DNA from: BPIH01 sp042408925
GTDB taxonomy: Bacteria > Chloroflexota > Limnocylindria > Limnocylindrales > CSP1-4
Length of the DNA: 30,709 bases
Direction of reading: 5' to 3'
Assembly: GCA_042408925.1 (NCBI GenBank)
Contig: JBHOQO010000121.1
Location: 1-30,709, forward strand
Position numbers and translations under genes: made by a program
Part shown: piece by piece, positions 22,461-30,316 of the stretch
Position numbering within the stretch: the first letter of the stretch is position 1
Layout of the letters: each line of letters starts with the position of its first letter
Notes under the pieces: generated by a model
Told to the model about the DNA's origin: nothing
The model's database searches: none
The model's input: the letters and a program-made list of their open reading frames with translations, nothing else

Positions 22461-23156
22461 TCACATGATCATCCAGCCGCCGTCGACCCGGAGATCGATC
22501 CCGTTGACGGACGGGTTTTCCAGGAGGAAGCGGACGGCGTGGACGATGTCGGCCATCCGGACGAGCCGCTTCGTCGGCGTCCGGGCGAGGACGTGGTCGA
22601 GGTTCTTGCCCTTCCAGTACGGGCTGTCGCCGACGATCCCCGGATGGATCGCGTTGACCCGGATCGGCGCGAGCTCGGTTGCCAGGGTCCGGACCATCCC
22701 CGTCACCCCGCCGTTCACCGTCGAGACCGTGGTCGAGCCCGGGTACGGCCGATCCTTCGCCAAGCCCCCGAACAGAACGATCGAGCTGTCCGAGTCCAGC
22801 CGGTCGACGAGGGCGTGGACGACCTCGGTGTAGCCGACGAGCTTCAGGGTCACCAGCCGCAGGGCCCGCTCGATGGAATAGTTGCGGGCCGAGTTCTCGT
22901 CTCGCTCGATGGCAACGAGGACGAGGTAGCGAACCGACCCCACCGAGCTGAGCCGCTCGCCGATCGTCGTCGGTTCCGACAAGTCGAGGGCCAGGCCGCG
23001 CGTCCGACCCCCGATCTCCGCCGCGGCCGCCGCCGCCCGCTCGGCGTCGCGCCCCGTGAGGACGACGTCGGCCCCCTCGCGGGCGAAGGAAGCGGCGATC
23101 TCCCGCCCGATCCCCGACGTCCCGCCGACGACGACGACGGCTCCATCCTGTCCCAT
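22461..23156 (-). CDS. SDR-fold protein lacking the catalytic Ser-Tyr-Lys
   Basis: This 231-residue Rossmann protein has the cofactor motif GGTSGIG at residues 11-17 and the C-terminal family pattern LAPIRVNAIHPG. The strand that should carry catalytic Ser reads SIVLFGGLA. The YxxxK position reads VSTVN, so Tyr becomes Val144 and Lys becomes Asn148. Classical dehydrogenase chemistry is therefore unlikely. The protein may bind a nucleotide cofactor for another purpose, or act as a structural or regulatory partner. The ATG at 23156 has an excellent ribosome site (GGAGGT, six bases upstream). It lies between the bicupin (63-base gap) and the XRE-cupin gene in the same direction. It is intact, not a pseudogene. 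Confidence 0.88.
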   Translation of the reverse strand: MGQDGAVVVVGGTSGIGREIAASFAREGADVVLTGRDAERAAAAAAEIGGRTRGLALDLSEPTTIGERLSSVGSVRYLVLVAIERDENSARNYSIERALRLVTLKLVGYTEVVHALVDRLDSDSSIVLFGGLAKDRPYPGSTTVSTVNGGVTGMVRTLATELAPIRVNAIHPGIVGDSPYWKGKNLDHVLARTPTKRLVRMADIVHAVRFLLENPSVNGIDLRVDGGWMIM

Positions 23157-23219
23157 GGTGTACCTCCTTCCGCGAACGGTCTGCTTGCTGTGGCCCTGCT
23201 CTTCGAGCCGAGGAATCCG

Positions 23220-24119
23220 TCAGCCCCGCGTCTCGAGCTTTCGCCAGTGGTCGAGCCAGCGGTACGAGTGCCGGACCGGCGGCTGCGGCGCCTGCGTCTC
23301 GATCCAGCGGACCCGACCCGAGCCGCGGTTGAAGAAGCCGTGCGGCGCCCCGACGCTCGTGAAGACGACGTCCCCGGCCCGAACCGTGTACGTCTTCCCC
23401 TCGAGCACGGCCTCGATCTCACCGCCGAGGAAGAAGTACGCCTCCTCGAAGGGGTGGTCGTGGACGAGGGCCGCTCCGCCCGGCTCGTAGTCGACCGTGA
23501 ACATCGTCAGCAGGTCGGCCCCGAGGCCCCGGTCGACGAGCATCTTCACCGAGATCCCGCTGTAGACGAGGAGCGCGGTGTCCATCCCGGCCGGCGTCCG
23601 CTGCTCCGGCGGCTCGGCGAGGTCGAGGGCCTGGGCCTGCGGCGGCGTCCCCGGGTAGTGGCCGAAGAACCGTCCGAGGGGCGCACCGGCGGGGCGCTCC
23701 CCCGGGCCGTGCCGAGCATCGTCCGGACCCGGCAGATAGAACGTGTCGCGGCGCCCCTCCTCGGCACCGACCCGGACCGGGCTGCTCACCGAGAGCCAGC
23801 GGACTTCGTCGGGCCCCGGGTTCGACCAGCTGTGCCGGTAGCCGAGCGGGACGAGCGCGTAGTCGGCCGTCCCGAGCTGGTAGCGTCGCCCGTCGAGCCC
23901 CAGGACCGGCGCCCCGGCGAGGACGTAGACGGCCGTCTCGAAGGCGTGGACGTGCCCGTCGACCCAGCCCCCGGGGGCGAGGCGGTGGATCTCCAGCTGG
24001 GTGTGGGTCGCCCCGAGCGCCCGGTCGACGAGAACACCCCGTCGGTAGCCCTCGGCGTGGCCCTCGGTCGCCGCCGGGACCACGACGGCCTCCCAGTCGA
24101 CGGTTCGAACCAGATGCAT
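23220..24119 (-). CDS. Bicupin protein, ureidoglycine aminohydrolase-like fold
   Basis: The protein of 299 residues has two cupin domains. The first contains HVHAFETAVYVLAGAPVLGL and LVPLGYRHSWSN, and the second HDHPFEEAYFFLGGEIEAVL with FTSVGAPHGFFNRG. The HxH(x)4E-type ligands look more complete in the second domain, so that is the likely metal site. Bicupins of this size include ureidoglycine aminohydrolase and other small-acid enzymes; the exact reaction cannot be assigned. I chose ATG at 24117-24119 because GGAGG lies five bases upstream; GTG at 24125 is the alternative. It is the first gene of the minus operon, divergent from the M24 gene. Confidence 0.85.
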   Translation of the reverse strand: MHLVRTVDWEAVVVPAATEGHAEGYRRGVLVDRALGATHTQLEIHRLAPGGWVDGHVHAFETAVYVLAGAPVLGLDGRRYQLGTADYALVPLGYRHSWSNPGPDEVRWLSVSSPVRVGAEEGRRDTFYLPGPDDARHGPGERPAGAPLGRFFGHYPGTPPQAQALDLAEPPEQRTPAGMDTALLVYSGISVKMLVDRGLGADLLTMFTVDYEPGGAALVHDHPFEEAYFFLGGEIEAVLEGKTYTVRAGDVVFTSVGAPHGFFNRGSGRVRWIETQAPQPPVRHSYRWLDHWRKLETRG

Positions 24120-24168
24120 CGGCACCTCCTCCGCCTCCTCGGCCCTTGCGTCTCAGGTGTTCAGCGGT

Positions 24169-24174
24169 ATCATA
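24169..24174 (-). promoter_or_regulatory. Possible -10 box (TATGAT) for the bicupin operon
   Basis: TATGAT on the minus strand sits in the only AT-richer patch of the 24120-24290 divergent gap, about 50 bases before the bicupin ATG. No good -35 is seen. No clear box was found for the opposite M24 gene, although TACACA at 24254-24259 is a weak option. Confidence 0.35.
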
Positions 24175-24290
24175 CAGATTACGAACCGGCAGCGGCATGG
24201 TCCGATGCTCGACGCGGGAACACGCCGCCGGACGAGCTGTCGGTCAGCAGCACTACACACTAGCTGGCAGCGTGGCTGAGGAGGTAGGCG

Positions 24291-25595
24291 ATGACGGTAA
24301 CGGTTTCCCCCACGACCGAGGGCGAGGCCCGCGTGACCCCGTCGACCCTCCTGCGCCCGGGACGCCCGATCCCCGCCCCCGGGCCGATGACCGTCGACTT
24401 CGAGGACCGGGTCAACCCCGACCGCCTCCGCGCCTACCGCCTCGACCGGATCCGCAAGGCCCTCGACGCCTCCGACCTCGGCGCCATCCTCGTCTTCGAC
24501 CACAACAACATCCGCTACGTCAGCGCGACCCACATCGGTGAGTGGGCGCGGGACAAGATGACCCGCTACGCCCTCCTCACCCGCGGCGGCGAGCCCCACG
24601 TCTGGGACTTCGGGTCGGCCGCCCGCCACCACCGCCTCTACTGCCCGTGGCTCAAGCCTGAGAACGTCAAGGGCGGGATGATCGGCCTCCGCGGCGCCGT
24701 CGCCCCCGAGGCCGGCCTCTTCGCCAACGCTGCTCGGGAGATCGCCGACATCCTCCGGGCCGAAGGCGTCGCCGACATGCCCTTGGGCGTCGACATCATC
24801 GAGCCGCCCCTCTTCCACGAGCTGACCCGCCTCGGGATCACCGTCACCGACGGCCAGCAGACGATGCTCGACGCCCGGGCCGTGAAGTCGCCCGACGAGA
24901 TCGTCCTCCTCAGCCAGGCCTGCGCCATGGTCGACGGCGTCTACCAGATGATCGCGGAAGAGCTGAAGCCCGGGGTCCGCGAGAACGAGCTCGTCGCCAA
25001 GGCGACGAAGATGCTCTACGACCTCGGCTCCGACGACGTCGAGGCGATCAACGCCGTCTCCGGCGAGCGGTGCAGCCCCCACCCCCACGTCTTCTCCGAC
25101 CGCCTCATCCGACCCGGCGACCAGGCCTACTTCGACATCATCCAGTCCTTCGTCGGCTACCGGACCTGCTACTACCGGACCTTCTGCGTCGGCCGGGCCA
25201 CCGACGCCCAGCGCGACGCCTACAAGCGGGCCCGGGAGTGGATCGACGCCGCCATCGAGCTCGTCCGGCCGGGCGTCACGACCGACCAGATCGCCCGGGT
25301 CTGGCCGAAGGCCGAGGAGTTCGGCTTCGAGAACGAGATGGAAGCCTTCGGGCTCCAGTTCGGCCACGGGGTCGGCCTCGGCCTCCACGAGCGGCCGATC
25401 ATCAGCCGCCTGAACTCCCTCGACCACCCGGTCGAGCTCCTCGAAGGGATGGTCATCGCCCTCGAGACGTACTGCCCGGCGAAGGACGGCTACTCGGCCG
25501 CCCGGATCGAGGAGGAGGTCGTCGTGACGGCCGAGGGGGCAAAGGTCATCACCCACTTCCCGGCCGAGGAGCTCTTCGTCGCCAACGCCTACTAG
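24291..25595 (+). CDS. M24 (Xaa-Pro peptidase/creatinase) family protein with an altered metal site
   Basis: The 434-residue protein has a creatinase-like N-domain (about 40-195) and a pita-bread catalytic domain (about 200-425). Expected ligands are Asp282 (YFDIIQ), His359 (FGHGVGLGLHERP), Glu392 (ALETYCP) and Glu407 (RIEEEVVV). The second Asp of the usual SDxTRTF motif is Cys293 here (YRTCYYRTF). This suggests that it is not a normal dinuclear aminopeptidase. M24 relatives with other roles include creatinase, DMSP lyase DddP and ectoine hydrolase DoeA, so a small-molecule hydrolase or lyase is likely. GGAGG at 24280-24284 supports the ATG. It is the first gene of the five-gene plus operon. 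Confidence 0.88.
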   Translation: MTVTVSPTTEGEARVTPSTLLRPGRPIPAPGPMTVDFEDRVNPDRLRAYRLDRIRKALDASDLGAILVFDHNNIRYVSATHIGEWARDKMTRYALLTRGGEPHVWDFGSAARHHRLYCPWLKPENVKGGMIGLRGAVAPEAGLFANAAREIADILRAEGVADMPLGVDIIEPPLFHELTRLGITVTDGQQTMLDARAVKSPDEIVLLSQACAMVDGVYQMIAEELKPGVRENELVAKATKMLYDLGSDDVEAINAVSGERCSPHPHVFSDRLIRPGDQAYFDIIQSFVGYRTCYYRTFCVGRATDAQRDAYKRAREWIDAAIELVRPGVTTDQIARVWPKAEEFGFENEMEAFGLQFGHGVGLGLHERPIISRLNSLDHPVELLEGMVIALETYCPAKDGYSAARIEEEVVVTAEGAKVITHFPAEELFVANAY

Positions 25596-25649
25596 CCGCG
25601 CGGCCGGTCGGTCGCCCCAGAGACGAACGGAAGACGCACGGGAGGAGCG

Positions 25650-26669
25650 ATGACGAAGCCGCCGGCGGCCGTCCCCGAGACGACCGCTCCACCCACCACC
25701 GAGACCCGGCTCGCCATCTATCGAACGATGGTCGAGTGCCGGTACTTCGAGACCCGGGCCCAGGAGCTCTTCTTCGAGGGCCTCGTCCGGGGGACGACCC
25801 ACCTCGGCGTCGGCCAGGAGGCGATCGCCGCCGGCTTCGCCGCCGCGATGCGCCCCGACGACGTGAGCTTCGCGACGTACCGCGGCCACAACCACGCCCT
25901 GGCCCGCGGGACGCCGATGGCGCCCCTCTTCGGCGAGCTCTTCGGCCGGGCGAACGGCCTCATGGGCGGCAAGGGCGGCTCGATGCACATCACGAGCGTC
26001 GAGCACCACATGCTCGGCTCGTACGCGATCGTCGGGGCGCACCTCCCGATCGCCCTCGGCGCCGCCTGGTCGGCCCAGTACCGCGGCTCCGGGCAGGTCG
26101 CCGTCTGCTTCTTCGGCGACGGGACGACGAACATCGGCGCCTTCCACGAGGCCCTGAACATGGCCGCCGTCTGGCGCGCCCCGGTCGTCTTCGTCTGCGA
26201 GAACAACCTCTACATGGAGTACACGCCGATCGCCGCCGTCACCGCCGTCGAGCACCCGGCCGCCGATCGGGCCGCCGCCTACGGGCTCGAGCGGATCCTC
26301 ATCGACGGCAACGACGCCGACGAGGTCTACGCGACCGCCCGCCGGACCATCGAGGCCGCCCGCTCCGGCGCCGGGCCTGCCCTCGTCGAGGCGGTCACGT
26401 ATCGGCACGGCGGCCACTCCCGGGCCGACCCCGGCAAGTACCGGCCCGAGGAAGAGGTGAAGGCCTGGCTCGCCCGCGATCCGATCCCGCGCCTCCGGGC
26501 CCGGCTCCTCGAGGCCGGGGTCGACGAGGCGACCCTCGCGGCGATCGAGCAGGAGGCGAAGGCGAAGGTCGCCGAGGCCGAGCAGATCGCCCGGGCGGCG
26601 CCGGAGCCCGATCCGGCGACCCTCGAAACCGAAGTCTTCGCCGACGGAGGAAACCGATGGCGGAACTGA
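25650..26669 (+). CDS. Thiamine-PP dependent 2-oxoacid/acetoin dehydrogenase E1 alpha
   Basis: The E1 alpha subunit of 339 residues carries the thiamine diphosphate motif GDGTTNIGAFHEAL near residue 156, ending in the NN of VFVCENN about 28 residues later. RGHNHALARGTPM and GGKGGSMHITS are also characteristic, the latter of PDH/acetoin-type E1. ATG 25650 follows GGAGGAGCG closely. It overlaps the E1 beta gene by 13 bases. Such heterodimers decarboxylate pyruvate, branched 2-oxoacids or acetoin and pass the acyl group to a lipoyl E2. No E2 or E3 is visible in the window. The substrate is uncertain. The last 35 residues are a charged tail. Confidence 0.92.
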   Translation: MTKPPAAVPETTAPPTTETRLAIYRTMVECRYFETRAQELFFEGLVRGTTHLGVGQEAIAAGFAAAMRPDDVSFATYRGHNHALARGTPMAPLFGELFGRANGLMGGKGGSMHITSVEHHMLGSYAIVGAHLPIALGAAWSAQYRGSGQVAVCFFGDGTTNIGAFHEALNMAAVWRAPVVFVCENNLYMEYTPIAAVTAVEHPAADRAAAYGLERILIDGNDADEVYATARRTIEAARSGAGPALVEAVTYRHGGHSRADPGKYRPEEEVKAWLARDPIPRLRARLLEAGVDEATLAAIEQEAKAKVAEAEQIARAAPEPDPATLETEVFADGGNRWRN

Positions 26670-27643
26670 CCTATCGGGCGGCCGTCGCCCACGCGATCGC
26701 CCAGGAGATGGAGCGCGACCCGACGGTCGTCCTCATCGGCGAGGACGTCGCGGCGGCCGGCGGCGTCTTCAAGACGACGGAAGGGCTCCTCGAGCGCTTC
26801 GGCCCCGACCGGGTCCGCGACACGCCGATCAGCGAGCAGGCGATCGTCGGGGCGGTCATGGGGGCGGCGATGACCGGACTGCGGCCGATCGGCGAGCTCA
26901 TGTTCAGCGACTTCTTCGCCGTCGCCTGGGACATGGTCGCCAACCAGATCGCGAAGACCCGCTACATGACGAACGGCCAGGTCAGCCTGCCCCTCGTCCT
27001 CCGGACGGCGAACGGCGGCGGCCTCGGCTTCGGGGCCCAGCACAGCCAGAGTGTCGAGAACTGGATGATGATGATCCCCGGGTTGAAGGTCGTCGCCCCG
27101 TCGACCCCGGCCGACGTCGTCGGCCTCTTGGCGGCGGCGATCCGGGACCCCGACCCGGTCATCTTCTGCGAGCACAAGGCGCTCCTGGCGACGAAGGGCG
27201 AGGTCCCTGACGGCGAGCACGTCGACGTCCTCGGGACGGCCAAGGTCGTCCGGGAGGGATCGGACTGCACGGTCGTCGCCCTGGCGGCGATGATGCCCCG
27301 GGCCCTCGAGGCGGCCGAGCGGCTCGCCACCGAGGCCGGCATCTCGGCCGAGGTCATCGACCTTCGATCCCTCATCCCCCTCGACGTCCAGACGGTCCTG
27401 ACGTCGGTCGCCAAGACCGCCCGTCTCTTCACCGTCGAGGAGAACCCCCGGCCCTGCGGCTGGGGCGCGGAACTCGTCTCGATCGTCGCCGACGAGGGCT
27501 TCTACTCCCTCGATGCCCCGCCGGTCCGGATCACGACCCCGTACGTGCCGCTGCCAGCAGCCCCGGCGCTCGAGCAGGCGGCGATGCCGTCGGTCGAGCG
27601 GATCGCGGCGACGATCCGCCGCCGCCTCGAGGAGGCCCGGTGA
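26657..27643 (+). CDS. Thiamine-PP dependent 2-oxoacid/acetoin dehydrogenase E1 beta
   Basis: The 328-residue E1 beta subunit has the transketolase-pyrimidine domain (about 4-180) with VVLIGEDVAAAGGVFKTTEG, DTPISEQAIVGAVMGAAM and FGAQHSQSVENWM. The C-terminal transketolase domain (about 195-315) contains AEVIDLRSLIPLD and VEENPRPCGWGAEL. These match PDH/acetoin E1 beta closely. ATG 26657 has GGAGG at 26646-26650. The stop is overlapped by the next gene's GTG (GTGA at 27640-27643). It works as an alpha2beta2 enzyme with the preceding gene. The substrate is not deducible from sequence alone. Confidence 0.93.
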   Translation: MAELTYRAAVAHAIAQEMERDPTVVLIGEDVAAAGGVFKTTEGLLERFGPDRVRDTPISEQAIVGAVMGAAMTGLRPIGELMFSDFFAVAWDMVANQIAKTRYMTNGQVSLPLVLRTANGGGLGFGAQHSQSVENWMMMIPGLKVVAPSTPADVVGLLAAAIRDPDPVIFCEHKALLATKGEVPDGEHVDVLGTAKVVREGSDCTVVALAAMMPRALEAAERLATEAGISAEVIDLRSLIPLDVQTVLTSVAKTARLFTVEENPRPCGWGAELVSIVADEGFYSLDAPPVRITTPYVPLPAAPALEQAAMPSVERIAATIRRRLEEAR

Positions 27644-28620
27644 CGATGACGGCGACCCGCCCGGGCGCCCAGCCGCCAGCCGACCCGACGATCGCCCTCC
27701 TCGGCCTCGGGCGGATGGGCTCGGCCATCGCCCGGGCGATGGCGCGGCGCCTCCCCGAGGACGGCGGGCGGCTCGTCCTCTACAACCGGACGGGCTCCCG
27801 GGCCGAGGCGTTGGCGGCCGAGCTCCGCGCCCTGCCCGGCCTCGCCGAGCGGGTGGGGGTCGCCGCCAGTCCAGCCGAGGCTGCCGCCGGGGCCGACGTC
27901 GTCCTGAGCTCCGTCGCCGACGACGCGGCCCTCGGCGAGTTGTACCGACGCCCGGACGGCGTGTTGGCCGGTCTTCGCCCCCCGACCGTCGCCGTCGACC
28001 TCAGCACCGTCCTGCCGGCGACGGTCCGCTCCCTCGCCGCCGAGGTCGCCGAGCGAGCCGGTGCCGCCTTCCTCGACGCCCCCGTCTCCGGGAGCACGGC
28101 GACGGCCGAGGCGGGGCAGCTGACGCTCATGGTCGGCGGCGACGCGGCGGCCCTCGAGCGGGCCCGGCCGGTCCTCGAGCGCTTCTCGGCCCGAATCTTC
28201 CACCTCGGCCCGAACGGCGCCGGGGCGACGACGAAGCTCGCCGTGAACACCGTCATCCTCGCCCTCAACGGCGCCCTCGCCGAGGCGCTCGTCCTCGCCG
28301 AGCGGGCCGGGGTCGACCGGGAGCGGGCCTACGAGGTCTTCGCCGCGAGCGCCATCGGGGCGCCCTTCGTCCACTACAAGCGGGCGGCCTTCCTCGACCC
28401 GGCCTCGGTGCCGCCGGCCTTTTCGGTCGCGTTGGCCGAGAAGGACATCCGGCTCGCCCTGGGGCTGGCGGCGGAGGTCGGAGCACGGCTGCCGCTCGGG
28501 GAGGCGACGCTGGCGACGCTCCTGGAGACGGAGCGGGCGATCGGCCCGGACCGGGACTTCTCGGAGGTGGCGACGTACCTCCGCGAGGCGGCGGGCCGAA
28601 CCGCCGAAGCGGCCACCTAA
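27640..28620 (+). CDS. Beta-hydroxyacid dehydrogenase (3-hydroxyisobutyrate/tartronate semialdehyde type)
   Basis: The 326-residue protein of the 6-phosphogluconate dehydrogenase-like superfamily has the NAD(P) motif GLGRMGSAIARAMARR near residue 24. The substrate-binding motif DAPVSGSTATAEAGQL is near residue 148, and the catalytic Lys is in GAGATTKLAVN near 192. Enzymes of this group act on 3-hydroxyisobutyrate, tartronate semialdehyde, glyoxylate or related acids. GTG 27640 overlaps the E1 beta stop and has GGAGG four bases upstream. ATG 27646 has the same site at ten bases and may be the true start. It belongs to the plus operon and could make or use the acid handled by the E1 complex. 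Confidence 0.91.
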   Translation: MTMTATRPGAQPPADPTIALLGLGRMGSAIARAMARRLPEDGGRLVLYNRTGSRAEALAAELRALPGLAERVGVAASPAEAAAGADVVLSSVADDAALGELYRRPDGVLAGLRPPTVAVDLSTVLPATVRSLAAEVAERAGAAFLDAPVSGSTATAEAGQLTLMVGGDAAALERARPVLERFSARIFHLGPNGAGATTKLAVNTVILALNGALAEALVLAERAGVDRERAYEVFAASAIGAPFVHYKRAAFLDPASVPPAFSVALAEKDIRLALGLAAEVGARLPLGEATLATLLETERAIGPDRDFSEVATYLREAAGRTAEAAT

Positions 28621-28760
28621 CGAACCACGACCGAAGCCGCGGGAGGGGTGCGCATGGCGTGACGCGAGACCGATCGTTCCCGAGCGGGTGGCCGCGCCGG
28701 CGCCGCCGCGCCGCGGCGAGGTTTGGCGTAGCCCCCGACGACGGAGGCATTCGGCGCCGG

Positions 28761-28782
28761 GCCGGATCCGGCCGGATCCGGC
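28761..28782. promoter_or_regulatory. Perfect 22-bp palindrome before the amidohydrolase gene
   Basis: Two head-to-tail copies of GCCGGATCCG followed by GC form a perfectly self-complementary 22-mer, 36 bases before the amidohydrolase ATG. The gap 28621-28818 contains nothing else recognisable. It could be an operator for a separately controlled amidohydrolase or an RNA hairpin. Confidence 0.5.
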
Positions 28783-28818
28783 ACCGGTCCGCAGATCACG
28801 AGTTGGGAGGAGCATTCG

Positions 28819-30180
28819 ATGGCAGATCGCACGCTCGTCCGCGGCGGGATCGTCCTGACCCAGGACCGCAACCTCGGGGAGCTTCCGAACGCCGACGTCC
28901 TCATCGACGGCGACCGGATCGCAGCGGTCGGGCCGAACCTTTCGGCCGAGGGGGCCGAGGTGATCGACGCCGCCGGCGACATCGTCATCCCGGGCTTCAT
29001 CGACACCCACCGTCACACCTGGGAGACGTCGATCCGGACGTGCGCCCCGGACTACACGCTCAGCGACTACTTCGCCGGGATCCTCGACCAGTTCGCCCCG
29101 CAATACCGCCCCGACGACGTCTACGCCGGCAACCTCTGGGGCGCCCTGGAGTGCCTGAACGCCGGGATCACGACCCTCGTCGACTGGTCCCACATCATGA
29201 ACACGCCCGAGCACGCCGACGCGGCGATCCAGGGGCTCAAGGAGTCCGGCATCCGGGCCGTCTTCGCCTACGGCTTCCCGAACACCTCCCTTGCCGCCTG
29301 GTGGTTCAACAGCGAGCTGACGACCCCGGCCGACGACGCCCGACGGGTTCGCAAGCAGTACTTCTCGTCGGACGACGGCCTCATCACGATGGCCTTGGCG
29401 ACCCGCGGCCCGGGTTTCTGCCAGCCGCAGGTCGTCCGCCATGACTGGGAGCTGGCCCGAGAGCTGGGTGTGTACATCACCGTCCACGTCGGGATGGACC
29501 GCCTCGCCGGGAAGTTCCAGATGGTGAAGCAGCTCCACGACATGGACCTCCTCTACCCGCACACGACGTACATCCACTCTTCGCACCTCACCGACGAGGA
29601 GTGGGGTTACGTCCGCGATTCGGGGTCGAATGTGTCCTTCGCGCCGCAGATCGAGCTCCAGATGGGGCACGGCTGGGCACCGGCGGTTACCGCCCTCGAC
29701 TACGGGGTACCGATCGGGCTCTCGACGGACGTCTGCACGACGGCCCCGGCCGACCTCTTCACCCAGATGCGGGCGATCTTCGGCTCGGAGCGAGCCCGGC
29801 GGAACCAGATCGCCTGGGACGAGGACAAGGACCCGACGAAGCTCATCACCTGCCGCCAGGTCCTCGAGTGGGCGACCCTCGGCGGGGCGGAGGTCGCCGG
29901 CGTCGCGGACCGGACGGGGTCGCTCACGCCGGGCAAGAAGGCGGACCTCGTCATCATCGACGGCAAGGCGGTGAACGTCCACCCGATCATCGATCCGGCG
30001 GCGGCCGTCGTCTGCGCGGCGGACGTCTCGAACGTGAAGACGGTCCTCGTCGACGGGAAGGTCGTGAAGCGGGACGGTCGCCTGGTCGCCGACCTGCGCC
30101 GGCCGAGCGAGCTCGTGGCGGCCTCGCGCGACTACCTGCTCTCGAAGGTGCAGCCGCAGGCCGGCTGGATCGTGCGCTGA
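28819..30180 (+). CDS. ATZ/TRZ-type amidohydrolase (aminohydrolase/deaminase)
   Basis: The 453-residue metal-dependent hydrolase of the amidohydrolase superfamily has its metal site visible as HxH in IDTHRHTWE (His64, His66), then HVGMD, HSSHL and the late Asp in LSTDVCTT. The N- and C-terminal beta-sandwich parts (VLIDGDRIAAVG and GKKADLVIIDGK) are typical. Relatives include TrzN/AtzB-type triazine hydrolases, cytosine and guanine deaminases and SAH/MTA deaminase. An N-ring or amine substrate is likely. GGGAGGAG precedes ATG 28819. It lies 198 bases after the dehydrogenase, so it may have its own promoter. A strong hairpin follows it. Confidence 0.93.
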   Translation: MADRTLVRGGIVLTQDRNLGELPNADVLIDGDRIAAVGPNLSAEGAEVIDAAGDIVIPGFIDTHRHTWETSIRTCAPDYTLSDYFAGILDQFAPQYRPDDVYAGNLWGALECLNAGITTLVDWSHIMNTPEHADAAIQGLKESGIRAVFAYGFPNTSLAAWWFNSELTTPADDARRVRKQYFSSDDGLITMALATRGPGFCQPQVVRHDWELARELGVYITVHVGMDRLAGKFQMVKQLHDMDLLYPHTTYIHSSHLTDEEWGYVRDSGSNVSFAPQIELQMGHGWAPAVTALDYGVPIGLSTDVCTTAPADLFTQMRAIFGSERARRNQIAWDEDKDPTKLITCRQVLEWATLGGAEVAGVADRTGSLTPGKKADLVIIDGKAVNVHPIIDPAAAVVCAADVSNVKTVLVDGKVVKRDGRLVADLRRPSELVAASRDYLLSKVQPQAGWIVR

Positions 30181-30196
30181 CGCTCACCCGGCGCCC

Positions 30197-30227
30197 GGGG
30201 GCACAGGACACGGCGGCCTGTGCCCCC
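30197..30227 (+). terminator. Strong hairpin after the amidohydrolase gene
   Basis: Arms GGGGGCACAGG (30197-30207) and CCTGTGCCCCC (30217-30227) pair perfectly around a nine-base loop, 17 bases after the stop. A short mixed tail (ATCAGGGTTTGCC) follows. This is the best terminator candidate in the window and separates the operon from array C. Confidence 0.65.
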
Positions 30228-30316
30228 ATCAGGGTTTGCCGACTGGTCGGGACGGCCTGCACGAGGCGATCCGAACGCTCGTACCGGGCGACCACCCCGG
30301 GTGCGACCGCGCGCCG

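Noticed and set aside
22461..23156. SDR gene as a pseudogene
   Set aside because: The reading frame is intact with a strong ribosome site and a conserved fold; only the catalytic residues are substituted.
24153..26417. Long minus-strand ORF opposite M24 and E1 alpha
   Set aside because: Antisense shadow of two well-supported genes, with no recognisable domain.
27502..29982. Long minus-strand ORF opposite the dehydrogenase and amidohydrolase
   Set aside because: Antisense shadow; the opposite strand has clear active-site motifs in both genes.
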